Below are positions 49,209 through 56,826 of a stretch of 64,000 bases of DNA, one piece after another. Source of the DNA: Streptomyces cellostaticus (lineage in GTDB: Bacteria > Actinomycetota > Actinomycetes > Streptomycetales > Streptomycetaceae); NCBI RefSeq assembly GCF_001513965.1, contig NZ_KQ948030.1, forward strand, positions 124,001 through 188,000. Reading direction: 5' to 3'. The notes under the pieces are model-generated. The model worked only from the letters and a program-made list of their open reading frames with translations, made no database searches and was not told the origin of the DNA. Numbering within the stretch: position 1 is the stretch's first letter; the number at the start of each line of letters is the position of its first letter. A program made the position numbers and the translations under genes.

Positions 49209-51551
49209 TCACCGGACCCTGGTGCGCAGCGTCGTGAGCACGTACGCGCACCCCAGCGCGGCGAGCGACAACGCCATCGCACCGCCGACGGGTTGGGCGA
49301 CGACCCGGGCCACGCCGAGCAGATAGCGCTCTCCTCCGAACGGCCACTGCAAGAGGAAGACCTCCCGCATCCGCAGGGGCAGGCCGGCCGCCGTCGGCAC
49401 GGTCTGCCCCTGCAGTGCCTTGTGCACGAGAGGGACGACGAGAACGGGTACGGCAAGGACGGTGGCGAGACCCGCCGTAGCGGACCGGAAGACGCCGGCC
49501 GCCAGAACCCCGGCCCAGGCACAACCGGTCACCAGCCCGAACCAACTCACGCTCAGCGAAAGCCAGTCCGAGGGAACTTGCGTGAGCTCCCGTCCGTAGA
49601 CGAGGTAGAGCACTTCGGCGTCGCAGCCCATGGTGAGGAAGGCCAGCATCACGGCGGTGGCCCCGGAGACGAGGAGCTTGGCGGTGAGCAGTCCCAGCCG
49701 ACGGGGCACGGTTCCACGGTCCGCCGCCAGCGCGGGGTGGCGGAACTCGTCTCCGAAGGCCAGCGCACCGAGCAGCCCCGCCGCGAGCGCCGCGGGCGGC
49801 AGCGGCAGCTCCCGCGGCCACGCGGCGAACAGCCGCGCCTGCGGGGTGTGACCGACCCGCGCCAGGATCACGGCGGTGAGCACGGACACCACCAGCACGG
49901 CCCCACAGGTGAGGAAGCCGGTGCCGATTCCGGTGGCACGCCGCAGTTCGTAGCGCAGCGGGCGTAGGGGGCTGGGGGCGGGGCGGACGGAGATGGGGGG
50001 CGGGAGGGGGGACAGGTCGTCGAGGATACGCGTCACTTCGGGGCGCGAAGGATGCCCGGCCTGAGGTTGACGGCTGCCCGACTTCCGGGCCTCCGGATTC
50101 CGGGCACCGGGAACGGTCGCACCGGCCGCCCGCGCGCCGACGGCCGTGCGCGTCGCGCCGGGGCGCTGCTCCGGGTCGGCGCAGCCCCCCGGGGGGCCGG
50201 CCTCCGGTGCGGCTGAAGCAGGCCGGCCGCCGACTGCGATCGCAGGCCCGCCGACGGAAGAAGCACCGTCGCCGCTGTCTGCTGCGTCCGCACCGGAGGC
50301 GGCGTCAGAGGACGTGTGGTCGGCATCGGAGGCGGCGTCGGGCTGCGGCGGCCCGGTTACGGGGGTGCCCTCAGCGATCCCCACGTGGTCCGGCACGGAC
50401 TCGTGGCCGTGGGATCCCCCGAGCGACGACCGGTCGCCGCCGAGGCCCTGCTCCGGCTCCGCCTCCGGCGTCGGGACGTCGGACACCGCCCGCTCCTGCT
50501 CCTCGACGAGGCTGGGCGCCGCCTGCACACATTCCGAGGCGCGCTCCTCCGGCAAGGAGCCAGGGGCAGCTTGTGACCAGTCATCCGGCACACAGTCCGG
50601 TGCGGGCTGCTCCCGTCCGCCCGTCACCACCTCACCGGCCGCGCCCATCCCGTCCCCGGGTCCCCCTTCCGTGCCGGGCCCCATGTCACCGACCTCGTCC
50701 GCGAGTTGGTGGACGAGAATGCCGTGACGGAACGCGATCTCGCCGACGTCGGCGGTCGTACTGCCGTACACGGAGAGGCGGTTGCCTTCTTCCCGCACGA
50801 CCTCGACCGACCGCCGGGCGGTGCGCGCCTCCTTGGTGAGCAGGGCCGCGAGGCGGGCGGCGTGGGGGCTGCGGACGGCCACGCGCGGTCGCAGCCGGGT
50901 GCGGGCGAACTCCCTGGCCTCCTGGTCGGCGACGAGTCTGCCGCCGTCGAGGGTGACGACCCGGTCGGCCGTGCGAGCGGCCTCCTTGGAGTCGGCCGTC
51001 GTGAACAGCACAGTGCCGCCCTGGGAGGCGTGTGCCCGCAACATGCCGTGCAGCCAGCGCGCCTCACGGGCGGAGAGACCGGCAGCGGGGTCGTCCAGCA
51101 CGAGCGTGTGCGGGTCGGGCAGCAGGGCGCAGGCCAGTCCGAGTCTGCGGTCCATGCCGTGCGAGAGGGTGCCGAGGCGTTCCTCGCGGAGGCTGACGAG
51201 GCCGACCGCTTCGAGGACCTCGTCGGCGCGCCGGGCGGGAACGCCCGTTGCCGCGCACAGCATGCGCAGGTGGCCGCGGACCGAGCGGGCCGGATGACCG
51301 GGTACGTCACCGAGGAGCACGCCGACTTCCCGCGCCGGGTGAGCGATGCGGTGCAGGGGCCGGCCCCTGAAGTAGGTGATGCCGCGACCTTGTTGGAGTT
51401 CGAGCATCAGTCTGAGCGCGGTCGTCTTGCCCGCGCGCGTCGCCCCGAGGAGCGCGGTGACATCGCCGGCGCGCGCCTCGAAGGAGACGTCGTCGACGGC
51501 GAGCGGGTGCGCCTTGCGGGCATTGCTGGTCAGTCCGAAGGCCTGGATCAC
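49209..51551 (-). CDS. Fused ABC transporter ATPase and membrane domain
   Basis: 780 aa. Residues about 1-225 are an ABC ATPase with unusual motifs: Walker A GATRAGKTT (about 36-44), signature LSHGM instead of LSGGQ (about 129), Walker B LVLDDP with Asp where the catalytic Glu normally is. Residues about 290-540 are an acidic, Ser/Pro/Gly-rich disordered linker. Residues about 555-775 contain about six TM segments resembling ABC-2 permeases. So one polypeptide carries both halves of an exporter, possibly with weak hydrolysis. Start is GTG 51551; TATCTT lies exactly 7 nt upstream, suggesting a leaderless mRNA. Lies beside whiH in the same orientation. Substrate unknown. Confidence 0.85.
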   Translation of the reverse strand: MIQAFGLTSNARKAHPLAVDDVSFEARAGDVTALLGATRAGKTTALRLMLELQQGRGITYFRGRPLHRIAHPAREVGVLLGDVPGHPARSVRGHLRMLCAATGVPARRADEVLEAVGLVSLREERLGTLSHGMDRRLGLACALLPDPHTLVLDDPAAGLSAREARWLHGMLRAHASQGGTVLFTTADSKEAARTADRVVTLDGGRLVADQEAREFARTRLRPRVAVRSPHAARLAALLTKEARTARRSVEVVREEGNRLSVYGSTTADVGEIAFRHGILVHQLADEVGDMGPGTEGGPGDGMGAAGEVVTGGREQPAPDCVPDDWSQAAPGSLPEERASECVQAAPSLVEEQERAVSDVPTPEAEPEQGLGGDRSSLGGSHGHESVPDHVGIAEGTPVTGPPQPDAASDADHTSSDAASGADAADSGDGASSVGGPAIAVGGRPASAAPEAGPPGGCADPEQRPGATRTAVGARAAGATVPGARNPEARKSGSRQPQAGHPSRPEVTRILDDLSPLPPPISVRPAPSPLRPLRYELRRATGIGTGFLTCGAVLVVSVLTAVILARVGHTPQARLFAAWPRELPLPPAALAAGLLGALAFGDEFRHPALAADRGTVPRRLGLLTAKLLVSGATAVMLAFLTMGCDAEVLYLVYGRELTQVPSDWLSLSVSWFGLVTGCAWAGVLAAGVFRSATAGLATVLAVPVLVVPLVHKALQGQTVPTAAGLPLRMREVFLLQWPFGGERYLLGVARVVAQPVGGAMALSLAALGCAYVLTTLRTRVR

Positions 51552-51708
51552 CTACAGCAAGATAGCGTGTAATGTCCTCTTTTTCCGGTATAACCCGACC
51601 TGTCATGCGGTGACGTCCGACCAGAGGGGCTTATGTCCGCCATTGGACGGATCGAGCCTCGGCGCACGCCTGCGGCTCCGGCAGCCAGGTGCCGCGAGAG
51701 TCGGGCTC

Positions 51709-52467
51709 TCAGACCTCGGGGCGGAGCATCGGAGGGTTGAGCAGGGTGGCGCCGCCGGCGCGGAAGAGCTGGGCCGGCCGACCTCCCTGCCGGGTGGTCG
51801 TGCCTCCCGTCGGAACGAGGAATCCTGGGGTTCCGGTGACCTTGCGGTGGAAGTTGCGCGGGTCGAGGGCCACGCCCCACACCGCCTCGTAGACCCGGCG
51901 CAGCTCCCCGACGGTGAACTCGGGCGGGCAGAACGCGGTGGCCAGCGACGAGTACTCGATCTTGGAGCGTGCCCGCTCGACTCCGTCGGCGAGGATCTGG
52001 GCGTGGTCGAAGGCGAGGGGTGCCACGGGTTCGCCGTCGCGGCCGTATCCGCCTTGCTGGAGCAGTTCCTCGACCGGCGCCCAGCGCGCGTTGCTCGCGT
52101 CGCCGCCCGCCCGGGGAGCGGGCAGGTCCGGGGCGAGGGCGAGGTGCGCCACGCTGACCACGCGCATCCGCGGGTCCCGCTTCGGGTCGCCGTAGGTGGC
52201 GAGCTGTTCCAGGTGGGCGCCGTTGTCCTGGGCGGGAACCGCGGGATCGTGGGCGCGCAGCCCGGTCTCCTCGGCCAGCTCACGCGCTGCCGCCTGGGTC
52301 AGGTCCTCGTCGGCCCGCACGAAGCCGCCAGGCAGCGCCCAGCGCCCCTGGAACGGCGGCTCGCCCCTGCGTACCGCCAGCGCGCACAGGGCATGGCGGC
52401 GCACGGTCAGCACGACCAGGTCCACGGTGACGGCGAAGGGCGGAAAGGCTGACGGGTCGTAGGGCAT
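51709..52467 (-). CDS. NUDIX hydrolase / NrtR-type regulator
   Basis: 252 aa. NUDIX domain (about 10-150) with an intact box of the form G-x5-E-x7-REL-x-EE-x-G, starting GGFVRADED at about 47. A C-terminal winged-helix-like domain (about 165-225; FCPPEFTVGELRRVYEAVWG, then LDPRNFHRKV) is the architecture of NrtR regulators of NAD metabolism, which bind ADP-ribose. The protein could be enzyme, repressor or both. ATG 52467; TATGAT lies 6 nt upstream and there is no ribosome-binding site, so the mRNA is probably leaderless. An imperfect palindrome overlaps this promoter, consistent with autoregulation. Confidence 0.85.
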   Translation of the reverse strand: MPYDPSAFPPFAVTVDLVVLTVRRHALCALAVRRGEPPFQGRWALPGGFVRADEDLTQAAARELAEETGLRAHDPAVPAQDNGAHLEQLATYGDPKRDPRMRVVSVAHLALAPDLPAPRAGGDASNARWAPVEELLQQGGYGRDGEPVAPLAFDHAQILADGVERARSKIEYSSLATAFCPPEFTVGELRRVYEAVWGVALDPRNFHRKVTGTPGFLVPTGGTTTRQGGRPAQLFRAGGATLLNPPMLRPEV

Positions 52468-52477
52468 GCGGCGATCA

Positions 52478-52498
52478 TAGTCGTCTGCCTGACGATAA
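52478..52498. promoter_or_regulatory. Palindrome over the NUDIX/NrtR promoter
   Basis: 21-base imperfect palindrome with core TCGTC-N5-GACGA (7 of 10 base pairs symmetric), overlapping the 5' edge of the -10-like TATGAT (52474-52479, minus strand). Length and position fit an NrtR operator. Confidence 0.55.
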
Positions 52499-52597
52499 AC
52501 ACTCCCTTCGTGAGCCGCATCGGTGGCCGATCCGCTTCGTTCCGGTATGGGCCGCAGGGTCTGCGCCCAATCGTCGTGCCGGTCGCGTCGTACGAGG

Positions 52598-54808
52598 TCA
52601 GACTCCCAATTGCAGGCCGTCCGCCGCGTCCTCGACCATGGCCAGGCCCAGTCGGCTGACGCGCACGGCGAAGGGAGCGCCCACCACGCGCAGCCCGGTC
52701 AGGGTGATCTCACCGAGGGGGACACTGTGCATCGGGCGCAGGGCCACGGTGCGGGCGGGGGCGTCGGGTCGGATGCCCGCGAGCGTGGTCAGGATCAGGA
52801 TCGCGGCGGCCGCGGCGGTCGCCGCCGGGCGGCAGGCCGCCGGGTGCGGGAGGGGAGCGCTCCCGGCGGTGCGCTGCTCCCCGGCGTACATCTCCGGCAG
52901 CCGGTGGTCGAAGTGCTCCGCCGCGTCCAGCAGCCCCCGCAGCAGGCCGGTCGCCTCCTTCTCGTAACCGACGGCGGCCAGTCCGGCGACGGCGAGCGCG
53001 GTTTCCTGAACCCGGACGGCTCCGCTCCGGTGGCCGAACGGATTGTGTCCGGTCTCCTTGGCGCCGAGGCCGCGCAGCCCCCATCCCGCGTCCATCGCCG
53101 GGCCGCCGAGCAGCCGGGCGAGCTGTTCGGTCTGCACCTTGTCGAGCAGGCCGGGGGCGAGCCCGCCTGCGTCGAGCAGGCCGGTGTCGAGGAGGTGCAC
53201 GGCAGTGGAGCCGAGATGCGGAAGGGGACGGCCGTCCGGCGCCAGGGCCGCGGCCGGACGTCCGCCACCCCGGTCCTCCACCCAGAAATCCTTCCGGAAC
53301 GCGTTCTGCGCGGCCTGGGCCCACTGTCGTAACTCCGCTCCCCCCGGCCTGTCGTATGCGTCGAGGAGATCGGCGCCGAGGAGGGCCGCCCGGTGAGCAT
53401 GAGCCTGTGTCTCGCAGCGGACCGGGCCCGCCGGTTGCGGGTCGGCAAGGTAGGTGCCGTCGCCCGTGGTGGTCCGCAGCCACGTCAGACAGCGCTCCGC
53501 CGCGGGCAGCAACTCCTGCGTCTCCTGCTCGGGGAGCCCCCAGCGGCGGGCCTCGGCGAGCAGGACGGGGAAGAGCAGCGTGGCCTCCGTGCCCGTGCAC
53601 GCGGGCGGGAGGAGCGCGCCGGCGTCGCGTCGCGGACCGGGGATGAGGCCTGCCCTTGGGCCTGGGCCGGGCAGCTGGGTGCGGGCCAGGGTGCGCAGCG
53701 TGCCCGCGGCAAGCCGGGTACCGAGGGGCAGCGCCATCCGGGCGGCGGCAAGCGCCTCGGCCGGTGCCATTCCGCAGCGCCAGGGCGCGCCCGCCGCGAG
53801 GTAGGTGTCGGAGGGGTGGGCGGGGTCGCGCAGCAGCAGGGCCTGGAGGTCGTCGACAGCGGTCCGCAGCAGTACGGCCACCCGAGGGTCGTCGCCTGCC
53901 GCCCGTGCGGGCGCGAGGGGGCTGGTCGCGGCCCGCCGCACGGCGCGCAGCGGTGCTGCTCCTGCGCCGTCCGGGCGTACCCGAAGTTCCACGTGTGCCG
54001 TTCCCCCCGGAGGCAGTTCCAGCTCCCAGCGCAGCAGGCCGGCAGAGGCCAGTGCTTCGGCGGGCTGCGGGTGCGCGGTGACGCAGGCCCCGCCGCCCGC
54101 CGAGGCCCAGCGCAGGCCCGAGGCGTGGACGCTGGCCGGCAGTTCGGGGCCGGCCGAGCCGGAGGCGATGGCGCCGAGGTCGGCGAGGTCCGTGCCCAGG
54201 GCGACCTCGACCGGGAGGCGCAGGGGGCGCAGGGTGGCGTTGAGCAGCGTGATGCGCTCGGTGCCGTCCGCGTTACGGGTGCGCTCGACGACGACGTCGG
54301 GATCCGGGCCCGCCACCGGGGAGACGCGCAGCGTCCCGACGAAACGGGCTCGGTCGGCTCCGGCCGTCCTGGCCTGCACCATGAGCGGTTCGCGCCCGGC
54401 CACGCGGACCTGGCACCGCGAGAGCAGACGCCTACCGCCTCGGTAGAACCCTTCCAGTCCCCGGCCGGCCAACTGTCCCTGCTCGCCGGAGATGGCGAGT
54501 CCCGGTAGGGCGACGCAGATCAGCGCAGTGTGCGTGGGCGGCAGGTCGGGGGCGGGCCGGGACGTCGGGTACGGGGTGCGTCCGGAAGCGCCTGGAGGCG
54601 GTGCGACGGCAGTGCGGCGGGGCCCGCTCGTCGGTGGGATCCCGGCGCGGGACGAGCCCTGGGCGGCTGGGGACTTCGTAGGCGTACCCGGGACACGGTT
54701 GGTTTCGGGTGCGTCGGTGCCTGCACCGGCCTGCGGGAAGGGCTCGCGCCCGCCCGGGGACGGGTAGTTGTCGACGACGGCGGAGGGCCGAGTCGGCTGC
54801 TGATGCAT
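52598..54808 (-). CDS. Glycogen debranching enzyme-like protein (amylo-1,6-glucosidase type)
   Basis: 736 aa. About 90 N-terminal residues are Pro/Ala-rich and probably disordered. Then an N-terminal debranching beta-domain (about 95-290; GLEGFYRGGRRLLSRCQVRV) and an (alpha/alpha)6 barrel (about 300-700) with APWRCGMAPAEALAAARMAL, LFPVLLAEARRWGL and RLPEMYAGEQRT, as in GH-type bacterial debranching and mannosylglycerate-type glycosidases. I expect hydrolysis of alpha-linked oligosaccharides but cannot verify the catalytic acid. ATG 54808 has GGAAG about 10 nt upstream; the frame continues upstream without a start signal. Confidence 0.82.
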   Translation of the reverse strand: MHQQPTRPSAVVDNYPSPGGREPFPQAGAGTDAPETNRVPGTPTKSPAAQGSSRAGIPPTSGPRRTAVAPPPGASGRTPYPTSRPAPDLPPTHTALICVALPGLAISGEQGQLAGRGLEGFYRGGRRLLSRCQVRVAGREPLMVQARTAGADRARFVGTLRVSPVAGPDPDVVVERTRNADGTERITLLNATLRPLRLPVEVALGTDLADLGAIASGSAGPELPASVHASGLRWASAGGGACVTAHPQPAEALASAGLLRWELELPPGGTAHVELRVRPDGAGAAPLRAVRRAATSPLAPARAAGDDPRVAVLLRTAVDDLQALLLRDPAHPSDTYLAAGAPWRCGMAPAEALAAARMALPLGTRLAAGTLRTLARTQLPGPGPRAGLIPGPRRDAGALLPPACTGTEATLLFPVLLAEARRWGLPEQETQELLPAAERCLTWLRTTTGDGTYLADPQPAGPVRCETQAHAHRAALLGADLLDAYDRPGGAELRQWAQAAQNAFRKDFWVEDRGGGRPAAALAPDGRPLPHLGSTAVHLLDTGLLDAGGLAPGLLDKVQTEQLARLLGGPAMDAGWGLRGLGAKETGHNPFGHRSGAVRVQETALAVAGLAAVGYEKEATGLLRGLLDAAEHFDHRLPEMYAGEQRTAGSAPLPHPAACRPAATAAAAAILILTTLAGIRPDAPARTVALRPMHSVPLGEITLTGLRVVGAPFAVRVSRLGLAMVEDAADGLQLGV

Positions 54809-55113
54809 GGAGTGGCTTCTTCCGCGCTCGGTGCGCCTCGGACGTGCTGGGCGTGGGGCGGGGTGCCCGGAGGCACAAGGGTCGTACGGCGGCCCACCAG
54901 ACCAGGCGTTCCGCCACTCAGGTGAAACGGAGGGGGACTCGTCGGGGTCACGCCTCGCATTGGGGAAGCCGACTGAATGACCGGGTGACAGGAAGGGACG
55001 CCTGACTGGCGGGTCGCTCGCTGGTGTGAACGGCCGGCTGGGGCATGTCCCCGCGCGGTGCGGCCGGCCAGGCGTCCCGCCCTGGCGCCGGCCACCGCTC
55101 CCCCGCGCGGTGC
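54809..55113. other. Intergenic region
   Basis: 305 bases between two minus-strand genes. No gene, clear hairpin or operator recognised; it should contain the promoter of the debranching-enzyme gene. Confidence 0.45.
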
Positions 55114-56664
55114 TCATCCGCCTCCCTCCGTCTCCGGGTGACCGCTCCCCGCCGAGGTGCCGCGGCTCGTTCCGTCCCCGGAACGCGCGCGCTTGCCACC
55201 CGGCCTCGCGCTGCCCGGGCGCGCAGGTCCAGCAGCCGGCGCTTGAGGGTGGGAGCCGGTCGGGCGCCGCCGGCCGGCCTCCCCTCGGGGCGAACGAGAA
55301 CCGCTGTCGCTGCCCGCCGCGGACCGCGTTCGGCGACGCCGACGAACACCCCCGTGGGGCGTGTCGGCATTGCAACCGTCCGCTCGACCGGACGTTTCGG
55401 AATCTGTGACGTCGGTTCCCGAAGGCGCGTCCGAGGCTGCCTCTGCCGCCGATCCGGTTCGCTCCGCGATCAGGTCCTGCGCTCGCCCTTCGCGATCGGC
55501 ACGCAGGCTGCGGCGGATCGACTCGGGGTCGAGTCCTTCGTTGCAGGCCTGATGCAGCAGGCGGGCGAAGAGGTAGTCGGGGTCCGCGCCCAGCGCCATG
55601 GCGAAGGCTTCCCGGGCCTCCAGCTCGTCTCCGCTCGACCAGGCGACCCAGCCCGCCAGGGTCAGCGGAGCGGCGGCGTGCTCGCTGTACGGCCCGACGC
55701 AGCGGCGGGCCAGTGCCCGCCAGAGCCGCAGGGCCGAAGCGGCCTCGTCGCCCTCCATCCAGGCGGCCGCCCGGTCGCGTGTCGTGCGGTCCTGAAGCCC
55801 GAGGATCAGCGTTGCCGCCTCGTCGTCTGCGAGCAGTTCGTCGTCGCGCAGGTCAGCCGGATGCGTGCCGGACACCGGCGATGCCGCGGCGAACCTGCGG
55901 ATGATCCGCTCGGCGAGTTCGAGGGTCTCCTCGGCCACGCTCGCGCGGGCCGCGTCGTCCAGGATGCGGGGCACCAGGGACATGCCGGCCGCGTCCAGGG
56001 CGATCTCCTGTTCGAGGGCTGCAGTGGTCTCCCAGGGCAGCAGCCTGGCGCGCAATTCGCGCAGTGTCCCGCGCACTTGGATCCCGGCATAGGTGGCCGC
56101 TGCGGCCAGCACCGAGGTGCCGGGCAGGCCCATCGGTGTTCCGTCCTCGGGGCAGCATCCCTCGATCGGGCAGCAGTACGACCAGAAGCGGCCGTCCGAG
56201 ATGCACAGTGCCTCGATCACCGGCACGTCGAGCGTGCCGCACTCGGTGCGCAGCAGCTGGGCGAGCGGCTGGAGCCGGAGCATGACGTCCCGTCCCGTCT
56301 CGCCGCGGCCCGGTTCCTGACAGACGTAGGCGACCATCTGCTCGGGCCTGGCGCCACGCCGCTCGCTGCCGGTCACCAGCCCCTGGGTCAGTTGCCGTGC
56401 GGCCGCCTCCCAGTCCTCCTTGGCCGCGGGGATGCCCAGTCGGGCCCGGCCGCCGAACCTGCCGCGGCCTCCCCGGTCGTGCAGGGCGACCAGCACGATG
56501 CTGTCCTCGGGGCGGTAGCCGAGCAGATAGGGCAGAGCGTCGGCCAGCTCGGCCGGGGTGCGCAGGGTGACCTGGGTGTCGTGCGCGGACCGCTCGTTCA
56601 GTGGCTCTCGTCCGGCAATGTCACCGTCTTCGAAGGGTCCGGTCGTTTCGCTGTGATTCGTCAT
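55114..56664 (-). CDS. DUF4192 domain protein
   Basis: 516 aa. An actinobacterial DUF4192 domain covers about 30-390 (RTPAELADALPYLLGYRPED onward) and includes SYCCPIEGCCPEDGTPM (about 162-178), a Cys-rich loop that may bind metal, and TPR-like helices near 330-380 (AWSSGDELEAREAFAMALGADPDY). The C-terminal 120 residues are Arg/Ser/Gly-rich and disordered. ATG 56664; the upstream ribosome-binding site is weak. Function unknown. It is divergent from recQ with 162 bases between starts, an association I recall as conserved, which may hint at a DNA-related role. Confidence 0.85.
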   Translation of the reverse strand: MTNHSETTGPFEDGDIAGREPLNERSAHDTQVTLRTPAELADALPYLLGYRPEDSIVLVALHDRGGRGRFGGRARLGIPAAKEDWEAAARQLTQGLVTGSERRGARPEQMVAYVCQEPGRGETGRDVMLRLQPLAQLLRTECGTLDVPVIEALCISDGRFWSYCCPIEGCCPEDGTPMGLPGTSVLAAAATYAGIQVRGTLRELRARLLPWETTAALEQEIALDAAGMSLVPRILDDAARASVAEETLELAERIIRRFAAASPVSGTHPADLRDDELLADDEAATLILGLQDRTTRDRAAAWMEGDEAASALRLWRALARRCVGPYSEHAAAPLTLAGWVAWSSGDELEAREAFAMALGADPDYLFARLLHQACNEGLDPESIRRSLRADREGRAQDLIAERTGSAAEAASDAPSGTDVTDSETSGRADGCNADTPHGGVRRRRRTRSAAGSDSGSRSPRGEAGRRRPTGSHPQAPAAGPARPGSARPGGKRARSGDGTSRGTSAGSGHPETEGGG

Positions 56665-56826
56665 GCGCAGACGATCTCGCGGATCTTGAGATTCCGCTTG
56701 AGCCTGTGGATAAGTCGGATCAGGAACACGACAAGCCGGCTCCGTCCTCGGCGCTTTTCCACAGCAGAACGGTCGCGGGTGCCCGCTCGCGCCCGACTGT
56801 CAGTCCCGTCCTGTTGTATGGGACGC

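Noticed and set aside
55045..56826. Upstream extension of the recQ frame antisense to the DUF4192 gene
   Set aside because: The helicase begins at 56827; the upstream part is antisense shadow and has no start signal.
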